Below are positions 29,204-37,030 of a DNA stretch of 37,030 bases, piece after piece. The DNA comes from Pseudomonadota bacterium (GTDB taxonomy: Bacteria > Pseudomonadota > Alphaproteobacteria > Rhizobiales > Xanthobacteraceae). The DNA is taken from contig JAKAHJ010000004.1 of NCBI GenBank assembly GCA_021815055.1, positions 1-37,030 on the forward strand, in the 5' to 3' direction. The first letter of the stretch is position 1, and each line of letters begins with the position of its first letter. The notes beneath the pieces are model-generated. The model did no database searches. It saw nothing but the letters and a program-made list of their open reading frames with translations, and was not told the origin of the DNA. The position numbers and the translations under genes were made by a program.

Positions 29204-30223
29204 ATGAAGGCGAAGTACCGCAGCCGGCTGGCCGACAAGAGATGCGATCTCGGACAGGCGGCGCCGCTCGGGACGCCGTTCGTGCTCATCGTCGACCCGG
29301 CGAGCCACTGCAATTTCAAGTGCCGCTTTTGCCCGACCGGCGATCTCGATCTCATTGAAACCACCGGCCGTTACCAAGGGCCGATGGCGTTCGATACGTT
29401 CAAGAAGATCATCGACGACCTGCAAGAATTTTCCGAGCCCGTCAAAGTCCTGCGTCTCTACAAGGAAGGCGAGCCCTTGATGAACAAGCGCTTCGCCGAG
29501 ATGGTTCGCTATGCCCGGTCGAGCGACAAGATCGAGCGGATCGACACCACGACGAACGGCGTTCTGCTGACGCCCAAGACAAGCGAAAAGGTCATCGCTG
29601 CGGGAATCGACCAGATCAACATTTCCGTCAACGGGCTCCGGAACGAGCAATTCGCCGAACTGGTGCAGACGAAGGTCAATTTCGAAAGATATGTCGAGAA
29701 TATCAAGTATCTTTGCAGCATCAAAGGCGACTGCGAAATCTACGTGAAGGCGATCGAGGAAAATCTCTCCGAAGACGACCGCAAGCGGTTCCTCGATATC
29801 TTCGGCGATGTCGCCGACCGCGTTTTTTTCGAGCACCTTTTTCCCAACTGGCCGGGGTTCGAAAGCGATATCATTCCGATGGAATGCTCCGTCGGTCTTT
29901 ACGGCGACGAGGTCCTGGAGAGATCGGTTTGTCCATACATCTTCTATAGTACTACCATCAATTCCGACGGTTCCGTCAGCCTATGCGTGCAGGACTGGGC
30001 GAGGAAACTCGTGGTCGGCTCCGTTGCCGAAGAGTCGGTGCGCGATATCTGGTTAGGGCGGCGTCTCGACGCGCATCGCCTGTCGCACCTGAATGGGCGA
30101 CGCAAGAGCGATCCGACCTGCGCGCAATGCCAGTGCATGTCGCTCGGCGTTTTCGACAACATCGATAGCCGGGCCGGAGAAATAAAGGAACGGTTGTCTT
30201 CGGCAAATCATTACCGCAGGTAG
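29204..30223 (+). CDS. Radical SAM/SPASM domain protein (copy 2)
   Basis: SHCNFKCRFCPTGDLD, VLRLYKEGEPLMNKRFAEMVRYAR, SVCPYIFYSTTINSDGSVSLCVQDW, CAQCQCMSLG; extended similarity to copy 1. Confidence 0.92.
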   Translation: MKAKYRSRLADKRCDLGQAAPLGTPFVLIVDPASHCNFKCRFCPTGDLDLIETTGRYQGPMAFDTFKKIIDDLQEFSEPVKVLRLYKEGEPLMNKRFAEMVRYARSSDKIERIDTTTNGVLLTPKTSEKVIAAGIDQINISVNGLRNEQFAELVQTKVNFERYVENIKYLCSIKGDCEIYVKAIEENLSEDDRKRFLDIFGDVADRVFFEHLFPNWPGFESDIIPMECSVGLYGDEVLERSVCPYIFYSTTINSDGSVSLCVQDWARKLVVGSVAEESVRDIWLGRRLDAHRLSHLNGRRKSDPTCAQCQCMSLGVFDNIDSRAGEIKERLSSANHYRR

Positions 30224-30228
30224 GTGTC

Positions 30229-31227
30229 GTGCGCGTTCTGATCGTCGGCGGGACGGGAAACATCAGTTGGCGGCTGTCTCGCGCCGCGGTCGATGCCGGC
30301 TGGCGGGTCACGCTTTTGAATAGAGGCACACCCGATCGCAGGCGGCGGCCGGCGCCGCACGGATGCGACGTCATTATTTCCGACGTCAACAATCAGGCGT
30401 TGACCGAGGAAGCCCTCGGAAACCGGTCCTTCGACGCGGTCGTCGATTTCGTCTGCTATAACGAACAGCACGCGCGGCGCGCAGTTTCCTATTTCCGCCA
30501 ACGCACCCGTCACTATGTTTTCATCAGCACGACGGCCTTGTACGACCGCGAGCGGGCAAAGCCGCCTTTCACCGAGGATTCCGCGATCGTCGACAGCGGT
30601 TGGGACTATGCGCTGGCGAAGGCGCGCGCCGAGGGGGTCTTCAAGGAGGCCGCCGCGCGTGAGGGTTTCCCGGTCACCATCCTGCGCCCGGGGCACACTT
30701 ACGACACGATTATTCCGGAGGCGGTGGGCGACGGGAACTGGACCAATCCCTGGCGGGCGTTGAACGGTAAGCCGATCGTGCTGCATGGCGACGGCACCAC
30801 GCTGTGGACGGTGACGCATTCGTCCGATTTCGTGCGCGCGGTCATGGAATTTCTGCAGTCCGGCCATGCGCCAGGCGAGACCTTCCACATCACCACGGAC
30901 GAGACGTACAACTGGCGGGAGATCACCGCCATAGTCTGCCGTGAGATTGGTGCGAGCGCGCCGCAGCTCTGCTATCGCACCACGGAAGAGATCGATCGCG
31001 TCACCACGCGCTACGGCAACGGCATCAAGTGGCACAAGATGTGGTGCGACATCTACGACAACAGCAAGTTCAAGGCGGCCTGCCCGTCCTGGCGCGCGCG
31101 GGTGCCGTTGCAGGACGGCATCAAAAATGCCGTTGGCTACTATCGCAGCGACGCCAGCCTGATGATCCCCAATGAGCACCTCAACGGCATCCTCGATGCC
31201 ATCTGCGAACTGCGCGCCGTGCAGTAA
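30229..31227 (+). CDS. NAD-dependent epimerase/dehydratase (extended SDR)
   Basis: MRVLIVGGTGNISWRLSRAAVDAGW; HYVFISTTALYDRE; DYALAKARAE; LRPGHTYD. GTG start. Confidence 0.87.
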   Translation: MRVLIVGGTGNISWRLSRAAVDAGWRVTLLNRGTPDRRRRPAPHGCDVIISDVNNQALTEEALGNRSFDAVVDFVCYNEQHARRAVSYFRQRTRHYVFISTTALYDRERAKPPFTEDSAIVDSGWDYALAKARAEGVFKEAAAREGFPVTILRPGHTYDTIIPEAVGDGNWTNPWRALNGKPIVLHGDGTTLWTVTHSSDFVRAVMEFLQSGHAPGETFHITTDETYNWREITAIVCREIGASAPQLCYRTTEEIDRVTTRYGNGIKWHKMWCDIYDNSKFKAACPSWRARVPLQDGIKNAVGYYRSDASLMIPNEHLNGILDAICELRAVQ

Positions 31228-31250
31228 CGCTCCCGCCCGAAAGTCGGCTC

Positions 31251-32339
31251 ATGCAACTCACCATATTACTGGCGACCAATCGGAGCGGCTTGGCGGCGAG
31301 CGCGCGCGTGGCGCAGGCCTGTTCCTGGGCCTCGCCCGATATCGAAGTCATCGTGCGCGACAATTCCGGCAATGGCGAGAAGCGCGAGCTGCTCGCGCGC
31401 ATGCGAAGCGAGCATTGCAATATCATCCTGGCGGAACCGTGCGATGGGCTGACCAACCTGTCCGAGATCCTGCGTCTGGCGCAAGGCGAATTCATCTTCC
31501 TGATCGCCGACGACGATCTGTTCTTCGATCATGCGATGGCGGCGCTGCCGCCCGCGCTCGAACGGATCGCGAAGGACCCGGCAGTGGTCGGCATTACCGG
31601 GGGCTATCTGGTCGAATCCGGACAGTTCGGTTCGACCATCATGGCCTACCAGAATGTTGAAGACGACGATTTGACCGCGCGCGTGGCCGGCTATCTTGCC
31701 AATGGCGGCCCGAACATCCTGCATTATGCGCCGGTGCGGCGCGATATCGTGCAAGGCACGTTCGCGTTCATGAACACGCTGCCTTTCTATTTCTCCTTCC
31801 ACGACCAGGTCGTTTCGCTGCTCTATCTGCTCAACGGCAGGTTCGTGCGGCTCAACCGGCTGCTCTATGGTTACGATCTCGGCATCTGGCAGTCGGCGGA
31901 AACCGCGCAGAAGCGGGATCTCGATTACTACCGGGAGGCGGGGCTCGATCCCGCCATCAACAAGCTGCATTGGTTCCTGTGCGGCTTCGAAGGCGCTGTT
32001 CTGGCCCGCAATGCCGATGTGTTCCCCGACCGTCCTCTGCCGCAGCGGCAAGGCATTGCCGACCGCTGGTTTTCAGCGATGTTCCATCGCTTCCGGAGTC
32101 AGGCGCGGCTGGCCGGCAATTCGCGATATTCCGGCGAGGCGGACAGACTATGCACGAAACTGCAGGCGCCGGCGGCGCAATTGTCGTTCCAGAACATGCT
32201 GGCGGAAATTTGCGGCTTGATCGCGCTGTCTTCGCCGGACCATGCGCAGCGCTATAACGCATTCTGGTCGGCGGCGATCGCGGCGCGCGTGCCGGCGCGG
32301 CGGTTTGCGGCTGCTACAGCCGAACCCCGGGTAGCCTGA
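31251..32339 (+). CDS. Glycosyltransferase family 2-like protein
   Basis: MQLTILLATNRSG...IEVIVRDNSGNGEKRELL...LRLAQGEFIFLIADDDLFFDHAM (DXD-like). Confidence 0.8.
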   Translation: MQLTILLATNRSGLAASARVAQACSWASPDIEVIVRDNSGNGEKRELLARMRSEHCNIILAEPCDGLTNLSEILRLAQGEFIFLIADDDLFFDHAMAALPPALERIAKDPAVVGITGGYLVESGQFGSTIMAYQNVEDDDLTARVAGYLANGGPNILHYAPVRRDIVQGTFAFMNTLPFYFSFHDQVVSLLYLLNGRFVRLNRLLYGYDLGIWQSAETAQKRDLDYYREAGLDPAINKLHWFLCGFEGAVLARNADVFPDRPLPQRQGIADRWFSAMFHRFRSQARLAGNSRYSGEADRLCTKLQAPAAQLSFQNMLAEICGLIALSSPDHAQRYNAFWSAAIAARVPARRFAAATAEPRVA

Positions 32340-32349
32340 GGCGCTTGGT

Positions 32350-33120
32350 ATGAAGGTCGTCATCCTCGCGGGCGGGCTCGGCACTCGGATCTCCGAGGAA
32401 AGCAATCTGCGGCCGAAGCCGATGATCGAGATCGGCGGCAAGCCCATCCTCTGGCACATCATGAAGATCTATTCGGCGCACGGCGCCAACGACTTCGTGA
32501 TCTGCTGCGGCTACAAGGGCTACGTGATCAAGGAATATTTCGCGAATTATTTCCTGCACATGTCGGACGTGACGTTCGACATGGCCAAGAACAGCATGGT
32601 CGTGCATCAGCAGAAGGTCGAGCCCTGGCGCGTGACGCTGGTCGACACCGGCGAGCAGACGCAGACCGGCGGCCGGCTGAAGCGCATCGCCCCCCACATC
32701 AGGAACGAAGAGCTGTTCTGCTTCACCTATGGCGACGGTCTCTCGGACGCGAATATCGGCGCGGCCGTGAATTTCCATCGCAGCCACGGCAAGCTCGCGA
32801 CGGTGACCGCGGTGCATCCGCCCGGCCGCTACGGCGCGCTCGATCGTGTCGGCGACCAGGTCGCCCGTTTCACCGAAAAGCCGCGCGGCGACGGCGGCAT
32901 GATCAATGGCGGCTTCTTCGTACTGTCGCCGCGCTGTCTCGACTTCATCGACGGCGACGACAGCAGTTGGGAAGGCGCGCCGATCGTCCGGCTCGCCTCT
33001 TCCGGACAGATGATGGCCTTCGAACATCGCGGGTTCTGGCAGGCGATGGATACGCTGCGCGACAAGACCATGCTGGAAGAAATGTGGGCATCCGGCAGGG
33101 CGCCATGGAAAATCTGGTAG
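32350..33120 (+). CDS. rfbF: Glucose-1-phosphate cytidylyltransferase
   Basis: MKVVILAGGLGTRISEESNLRPKPMIEIGGKPILWHIMKIYSAHGANDFVICCGYKGYVIKEYFANYFLH. Confidence 0.96.
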   Translation: MKVVILAGGLGTRISEESNLRPKPMIEIGGKPILWHIMKIYSAHGANDFVICCGYKGYVIKEYFANYFLHMSDVTFDMAKNSMVVHQQKVEPWRVTLVDTGEQTQTGGRLKRIAPHIRNEELFCFTYGDGLSDANIGAAVNFHRSHGKLATVTAVHPPGRYGALDRVGDQVARFTEKPRGDGGMINGGFFVLSPRCLDFIDGDDSSWEGAPIVRLASSGQMMAFEHRGFWQAMDTLRDKTMLEEMWASGRAPWKIW

Positions 33121-34223
33121 CGGGCGCAGCCGATGCCGCGTTCTGGCGCGGCAAGCGCGTGCTCGTCACCGGGCACAGCGGTTTCAAGGGGTCATGGATG
33201 ACGCTGTGGCTCAATCGCCTGAGCGCAAATGTCACCGGCATCAGCCTGCCGCCTGCGAGTGCGCCGAATCTTTTCACGGAAGCGCATATCGAGACGCTCT
33301 GCCAAAGCCATTTCTGCGACATCCGCGATAACGAGGCGCTTGCCGGGCTGGTTCGCGGCGCGCAGCCGGAAATCGCGTTCCACCTGGCGGCGCAGCCGCT
33401 GGTGCGCGCGAGCTATCGGGAGCCGCGCGCGACCTTCGCCGCCAATGTGATGGGCACGGTCAATGTACTTGATGCGCTGCGCGGGCTTGCGGGCGTGCGC
33501 GTTGCGGTGATGGTGACCACCGACAAAGTCTATCGCGCCGATGCGCGCCAGCCTTATGCCGAAGACGATGCGCTGGGCGGTCACGATCCCTACAGCGCCA
33601 GCAAGGCAGCCTGCGAAATGGCGATCGCGAGCTATCGCGAGTCCTTCCTGGCGGCGCAGGGCGTGGCGGTGGCGAGCGCGCGCGCCGGCAATGTGATCGG
33701 CGGCGGCGACTGGTCGGAGGATCGCCTCATCCCCGATGCGGTGCGCGCCTGGCGGGCCGGACGTCCGCTCGACATCCGCCGCCCGCAGGCGGTGCGGCCC
33801 TGGCAGCACGTACTCGAACCGCTGTTCGGTTATCTGATCCTGGCGCAGCTTCTGTGGCAGCAGCGCGCGCCTGCGGGCGCCTATAATTTCGGTCCAAACA
33901 GCGGCGATGCGGCAAGCGTGCGCGATGTGATCGAGCTCGCGCGCCGCGCCTACGGGCACGGCGAGGTGCATTACGGCAACGGGTGCGAAGGTCCGCACGA
34001 GGCGGCCTGGCTCGCGCTCGACGCCGGCAAGGCGCGTGCTGTGCTCGGGATTGCGCCGCGGTTCAGTTTGCCGCAGGCGATCGAACGCACGATGACCTGG
34101 TATCGTGCCCATCGTGAGGGGGCGGATGCGCGGGGCTTGTGCGAGGCCGACATCGCCGCATTCGAGGCTTTGGCGGCGAGCGGAAATCCCGCGCCGGTGA
34201 GGCCGGCGATTGCGGTCGCCTGA
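33105..34223 (+). CDS. rfbG: CDP-glucose 4,6-dehydratase
   Basis: FWRGKRVLVTGHSGFKGSWMTLWL, FHLAAQPLVRASYREPRATFAANVMGTVNVLDA, TTDKVYRADARQPYAEDDALGGHDPYSASKAACEM. Start overlaps rfbF end. Confidence 0.95.
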   Translation: MENLVAGAADAAFWRGKRVLVTGHSGFKGSWMTLWLNRLSANVTGISLPPASAPNLFTEAHIETLCQSHFCDIRDNEALAGLVRGAQPEIAFHLAAQPLVRASYREPRATFAANVMGTVNVLDALRGLAGVRVAVMVTTDKVYRADARQPYAEDDALGGHDPYSASKAACEMAIASYRESFLAAQGVAVASARAGNVIGGGDWSEDRLIPDAVRAWRAGRPLDIRRPQAVRPWQHVLEPLFGYLILAQLLWQQRAPAGAYNFGPNSGDAASVRDVIELARRAYGHGEVHYGNGCEGPHEAAWLALDAGKARAVLGIAPRFSLPQAIERTMTWYRAHREGADARGLCEADIAAFEALAASGNPAPVRPAIAVA

Positions 34224-34224
34224 G

Positions 34225-34755
34225 ATGCGCTTCGAACCGACACCGCTAGCCGGGGCTTTTCTCATCCATCTCGAACCGCGCATGGATACGCGCGGTCTGT
34301 TCGCGCGCGCCTTCTGCGCGCAGGAATTCGGCGCGCAGGGGCTGGAAACGGTCTTCGTGCAGGCCAATATCAGCACCAATTCACATGCCGGCACCGTGCG
34401 CGGCATGCATTTCCAGCGCGCGCCGCATGCCGAGGTGAAGCTCGTGCGCTGCATCAAAGGTGCCGTCTACGACGTGATCGTCGACATGCGCGAGGGCTCG
34501 CCGAGCTATCGGTGCTGGTTCGGCGCCGAATTGTCGGAGGGCAACGGCGCCGCGATGTATGTGCCGAAGGGCTTCGCGCACGGCTATCAGGCGCTCAGCG
34601 ACGGCGCCGCGGTGTTCTATTTGGTGAGCGCCTCCTACGCGCCGCAGGCGGAAAGCGGCGTGCGCCATGACGACCCCGCGCTGTCGATCGCGTGGCCGCG
34701 TGCCGCGGCCGATATCTCGCCGAAGGACGCCGCATGGCCGCTGATCGTCCTTTGA
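34225..34755 (+). CDS. dTDP-4-dehydrorhamnose 3,5-epimerase-like (RmlC family) sugar epimerase
   Basis: RMDTRGLFARAFCAQEF, NISTNSHAGTVRGMHFQRAPHAEVKLVRCIKGAVYDVIVDMR, VPKGFAHGYQALSD. Confidence 0.92.
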   Translation: MRFEPTPLAGAFLIHLEPRMDTRGLFARAFCAQEFGAQGLETVFVQANISTNSHAGTVRGMHFQRAPHAEVKLVRCIKGAVYDVIVDMREGSPSYRCWFGAELSEGNGAAMYVPKGFAHGYQALSDGAAVFYLVSASYAPQAESGVRHDDPALSIAWPRAAADISPKDAAWPLIVL

Positions 34756-35567
34756 TCCTGCTCACCGGATCCACCGGCTTTGTCGGCCGCCAGGTGCTGC
34801 GCACGCTGGCCGAGCGAGGCTGCCGCCTGCGCGTCGTCGTGCGGCCCGGCCGGCAAAGCGCGATCGCATCGTCGGACACGATCGACGAAATCGCCACGGC
34901 GGATCTGTGGTCGCAAAGCGCGGATGGCTATGCTGCGCTGTGCCGCGATATCGACACGGTGATTCACGTCGCCTGGTACGCCGAGCCTGGGCAATATCTG
35001 CAATCGCCGAAGAACCTCGATTGCTTGATGGGCACCCTGCGTTTCGCGCAAGCCGCGGCCGCGGCCAAAGTCCGGCGCTTCGTCGGCATCGGCACGTGCT
35101 TCGAATACGACTTCGCGCCCGGCTATCTGAAGATCGATACGCCGCTGCGGCCTTCGACGCCCTATGCCGCGGCCAAGGCCGCCGCTTTTCTCGCGCTGTC
35201 GCAATATTTGCCGCAGCAAGGGGTCGAATTTGCCTGGTGCCGTCTGTTCTATCTCTACGGCGAAGGCGAGGACGAGCGCCGCCTGGTGCCGCAACTGCGT
35301 TCCAAGCTCGCGGCCGGCGAGCCGGTCGAGCTGACCAGCGGCAAGCAGATCCGCGATTATCTCGATGTGCGCGAGGCGGGGCGCATGATCGCGGAATGCG
35401 CGCTCGGGCGCGCGCGCCGCGCGGTGAATATCTGCTCGGGCACGCCGGTCACGGTGCGCGAACTGGCGGAGCGCATCGCCGACGAATATGGCCGCCGCGA
35501 CCTGCTGCGCTTCGGCGCGCGTCCGGACAATCTGGTCGATCCGCCCTGTGTGGTAGGGGTGCGGTAG
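34734..35567 (+). CDS. NAD(P)-dependent SDR oxidoreductase (probable nucleotide-sugar 4-ketoreductase/epimerase)
   Basis: LILLTGSTGFVGRQVLRTL; GIGTCFEYDF; STPYAAAKAAAFLAL; ICSGTPVTVRELAERIADE. Start overlaps the upstream epimerase by 22 bp. Confidence 0.87.
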   Translation: MAADRPLILLTGSTGFVGRQVLRTLAERGCRLRVVVRPGRQSAIASSDTIDEIATADLWSQSADGYAALCRDIDTVIHVAWYAEPGQYLQSPKNLDCLMGTLRFAQAAAAAKVRRFVGIGTCFEYDFAPGYLKIDTPLRPSTPYAAAKAAAFLALSQYLPQQGVEFAWCRLFYLYGEGEDERRLVPQLRSKLAAGEPVELTSGKQIRDYLDVREAGRMIAECALGRARRAVNICSGTPVTVRELAERIADEYGRRDLLRFGARPDNLVDPPCVVGVR

Positions 35568-35601
35568 GGCCGGAGTAATTTCCCCTCAAATTGCCTCAAC
35601 T

Positions 35602-35690
35602 CGTCATTGCGAGCGCGAAGCGCGAAGCAATCCAGTACCGACGCTGCCGTCTGGATTGCTTCGACCCGCTATGCGGGTCTCGCAATGACG
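35602..35690. repeat. Intergenic palindromic repeat (cgtcattgcgag...ctcgcaatgacg)
   Basis: Outer arms cgtcattgcgag / ctcgcaatgacg and inner arms cgaagcaatccag / ctggattgcttcg; a repeat type common in Rhizobiales genomes. Confidence 0.85.
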
Positions 35691-35806
35691 GATCAGTATT
35701 GTGGGGGAGAGTTAGGGAAGGGGTGGGGCTGGCCGACGATGGGCATAGAGGCTTTCAACGAAACCCTGCCCACGGGGGGGAGTGTGCGGGCAGCGTCAGA
35801 TCCGCC

Positions 35807-36310
35807 TCACTCCGCCGCCTCGAGTGCCCGTGACAGGCGGCGCGGCTGCGGCACGTAAAAATCGCCGAGTCTCACCATCGGCCGCGGATTGCGCAGGATC
35901 GAGGTGAGCCGGTCGCGCAGCGCCTTCGGCGATGTCGGCTTGACCAGATATTCATGCGCGCCGGCGCGCAGCGCCTTCACCACCTGCGAGCGCTGGCCGC
36001 GCGCGGTCAGCATGATGATCGGCAGATTCGGACGCGGGAACACGCCGGGCGAGCGCACGATGCGCAGCACCTCCATGCCGTCGAGCACCGGCATGTCCCA
36101 GTCCAGCAGCATGACATCGGGATCGCAGGTGCGGATCATCTCCAGCCCTTCCAACCCGTCCGGCGCCTCGAGCACCGATTTGGCGCCGAGATTCGTCAGC
36201 ATCATACGCGTCAGCCGGCGCATGTAGGAATTGTTGTCGACGATCAGGATGTTGAGACCCTGAATCATCGCCTCGGCCGGGCTGTTATGCATAGACGGCG
36301 GACCTCGCAC
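35807..36310 (-). CDS. CheY-like single-domain response regulator
   Basis: LNILIVDNNSYMRRLTRMMLTNLGAKSVLEAPDGLEGLEMI...VMLLDWDMPVLDGMEVL...IIMLTARG...HEYLVKPTSPKALRDRL. Start may be 36292 or 36268. Confidence 0.9.
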   Translation of the reverse strand: MRGPPSMHNSPAEAMIQGLNILIVDNNSYMRRLTRMMLTNLGAKSVLEAPDGLEGLEMIRTCDPDVMLLDWDMPVLDGMEVLRIVRSPGVFPRPNLPIIMLTARGQRSQVVKALRAGAHEYLVKPTSPKALRDRLTSILRNPRPMVRLGDFYVPQPRRLSRALEAAE

Positions 36311-36465
36311 TGCGACGGTGCCAGGGTAACTGCGCGAGGCTGCCTTTATCCTAAGATTATTTGTTCAATTTGTTGCAATCGCGCTCGCGGACCGTGAAAT
36401 GCCCACTATTTTTCGGTGGCGGATTGCGAATTTCGGTAAAATTGTCAGCAATTGGGAAACGCATC

Positions 36466-36825
36466 GTGAAGCTGCCCGGACCCGACCACCCCATCGGCAT
36501 CAGGCCCAACACCCGGCGCGTGCGCGTCCGCTTCGCCGGCAAGGTGATCGCCGATACCAGCCGCGCGCTGACACTCAAGGAGGCGAACTATCCGCCGGTG
36601 CAGTACATTCCGCGCGCCGACGCCGACATGAATCTATTGCGCGCGACCGCCCACCGCACGCATTGCCCGTACAAGGGCGACGCCAGCTATTTCACCATCG
36701 CGGTCGATGGCGCGAGCGCCGAGAATGCGGTGTGGTCCTATGCCGAGCCGTTCCCGGCCATGGCCGAGATCAAGGGACATCTCGCTTTCTATCCGAACCG
36801 GGTTGATGCCATCGAGGAAGAGTGA
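36466..36825 (+). CDS. DUF427 domain-containing protein
   Basis: VKLPGPDHPIGIRPNTRRVRVRFAGKVIADTSRALTLKEANYPPVQYIPRADADM...THCPYKGDASYFTIAVDG...VWSYAEPFPAMAEIKGHLAFYP; probable GTG start at 36466. Confidence 0.88.
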   Translation: MKLPGPDHPIGIRPNTRRVRVRFAGKVIADTSRALTLKEANYPPVQYIPRADADMNLLRATAHRTHCPYKGDASYFTIAVDGASAENAVWSYAEPFPAMAEIKGHLAFYPNRVDAIEEE

Positions 36826-36840
36826 AGGCGCGCGGCGCCG

Positions 36841-37030
36841 CTAATGCATCCTCGGCGCGCGCAGGAACTTGGCGCGGTCGGACGAATTCACCCGCACGTC
36901 GAAGGTGACGCCCTCGCGGTAGAGCGTGAGCGGCACTTCGACACCCGCCTCGCCCAGCGACCAGACCTTGCGATAGAAGGCGCCGAGCGTCGAGACGCGC
37001 TCGCCGGCGACCGCGGCGACGACGATCGGA
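36841..37030 (-). CDS. C-terminal end of a PDZ-containing (HtrA-like) serine protease, runs off window
   Basis: Reverse strand ...PIVVAAVAGERVSTLGAFYRKVWSLGEAGVEVPLTLYREGVTFDVRVNSSDRAKFLRAPRMH*; resembles a C-terminal PDZ tail. Confidence 0.6.
   Translation of the reverse strand, partial: PIVVAAVAGERVSTLGAFYRKVWSLGEAGVEVPLTLYREGVTFDVRVNSSDRAKFLRAPRMH

Noticed and set aside
26296-30223. Radical SAM proteins as a RiPP (PqqE/mycofactocin-like) system
   Set aside because: No precursor peptide, RRE protein or peptidase partner is visible; neighbours are glycan genes.

Overview
This is a GC-rich alphaproteobacterial chromosomal window; the repeat types and gene content look Rhizobiales-like. About 27 intact protein genes, two edge-truncated genes, one gene remnant and one tRNA can be supported from the sequence.

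Left half (minus strand unless noted): Zn-alcohol dehydrogenase; glnD (+); a tightly coupled beta-CASP MBL hydrolase / PRPP synthetase-like / AMP(thymidine)-phosphorylase-type operon next to a proton-type P-type ATPase; PBP1A (+); YgjP-type M48 peptidase; intracellular PHB depolymerase; an ABC-2 exporter; and divergent regB/regA (actS/actR) (+).

Middle: mmcB-like, mtnA, an alpha/beta hydrolase (+), a glutaryl-CoA dehydrogenase-like acyl-CoA dehydrogenase, and HU.

Right half (25.0-35.6 kb): a glycan / CDP-6-deoxysugar locus. It carries two paralogous radical SAM/SPASM proteins pointing outward from a 1.8 kb interval that holds an aldo/keto reductase remnant, a HigBA-like toxin-antitoxin module with an operator-like palindrome, an AT-rich patch and tRNA-Arg(CCG).

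The most interesting non-coding signals are multi-hairpin elements at 16.51-16.70 kb (inside the ABC operon) and 23.65-24.33 kb. They share a hairpin module with a compensatory base-pair change. No CRISPR array, rRNA, transposase or integrase was seen. Novelty claims are hypotheses; no database search was possible.
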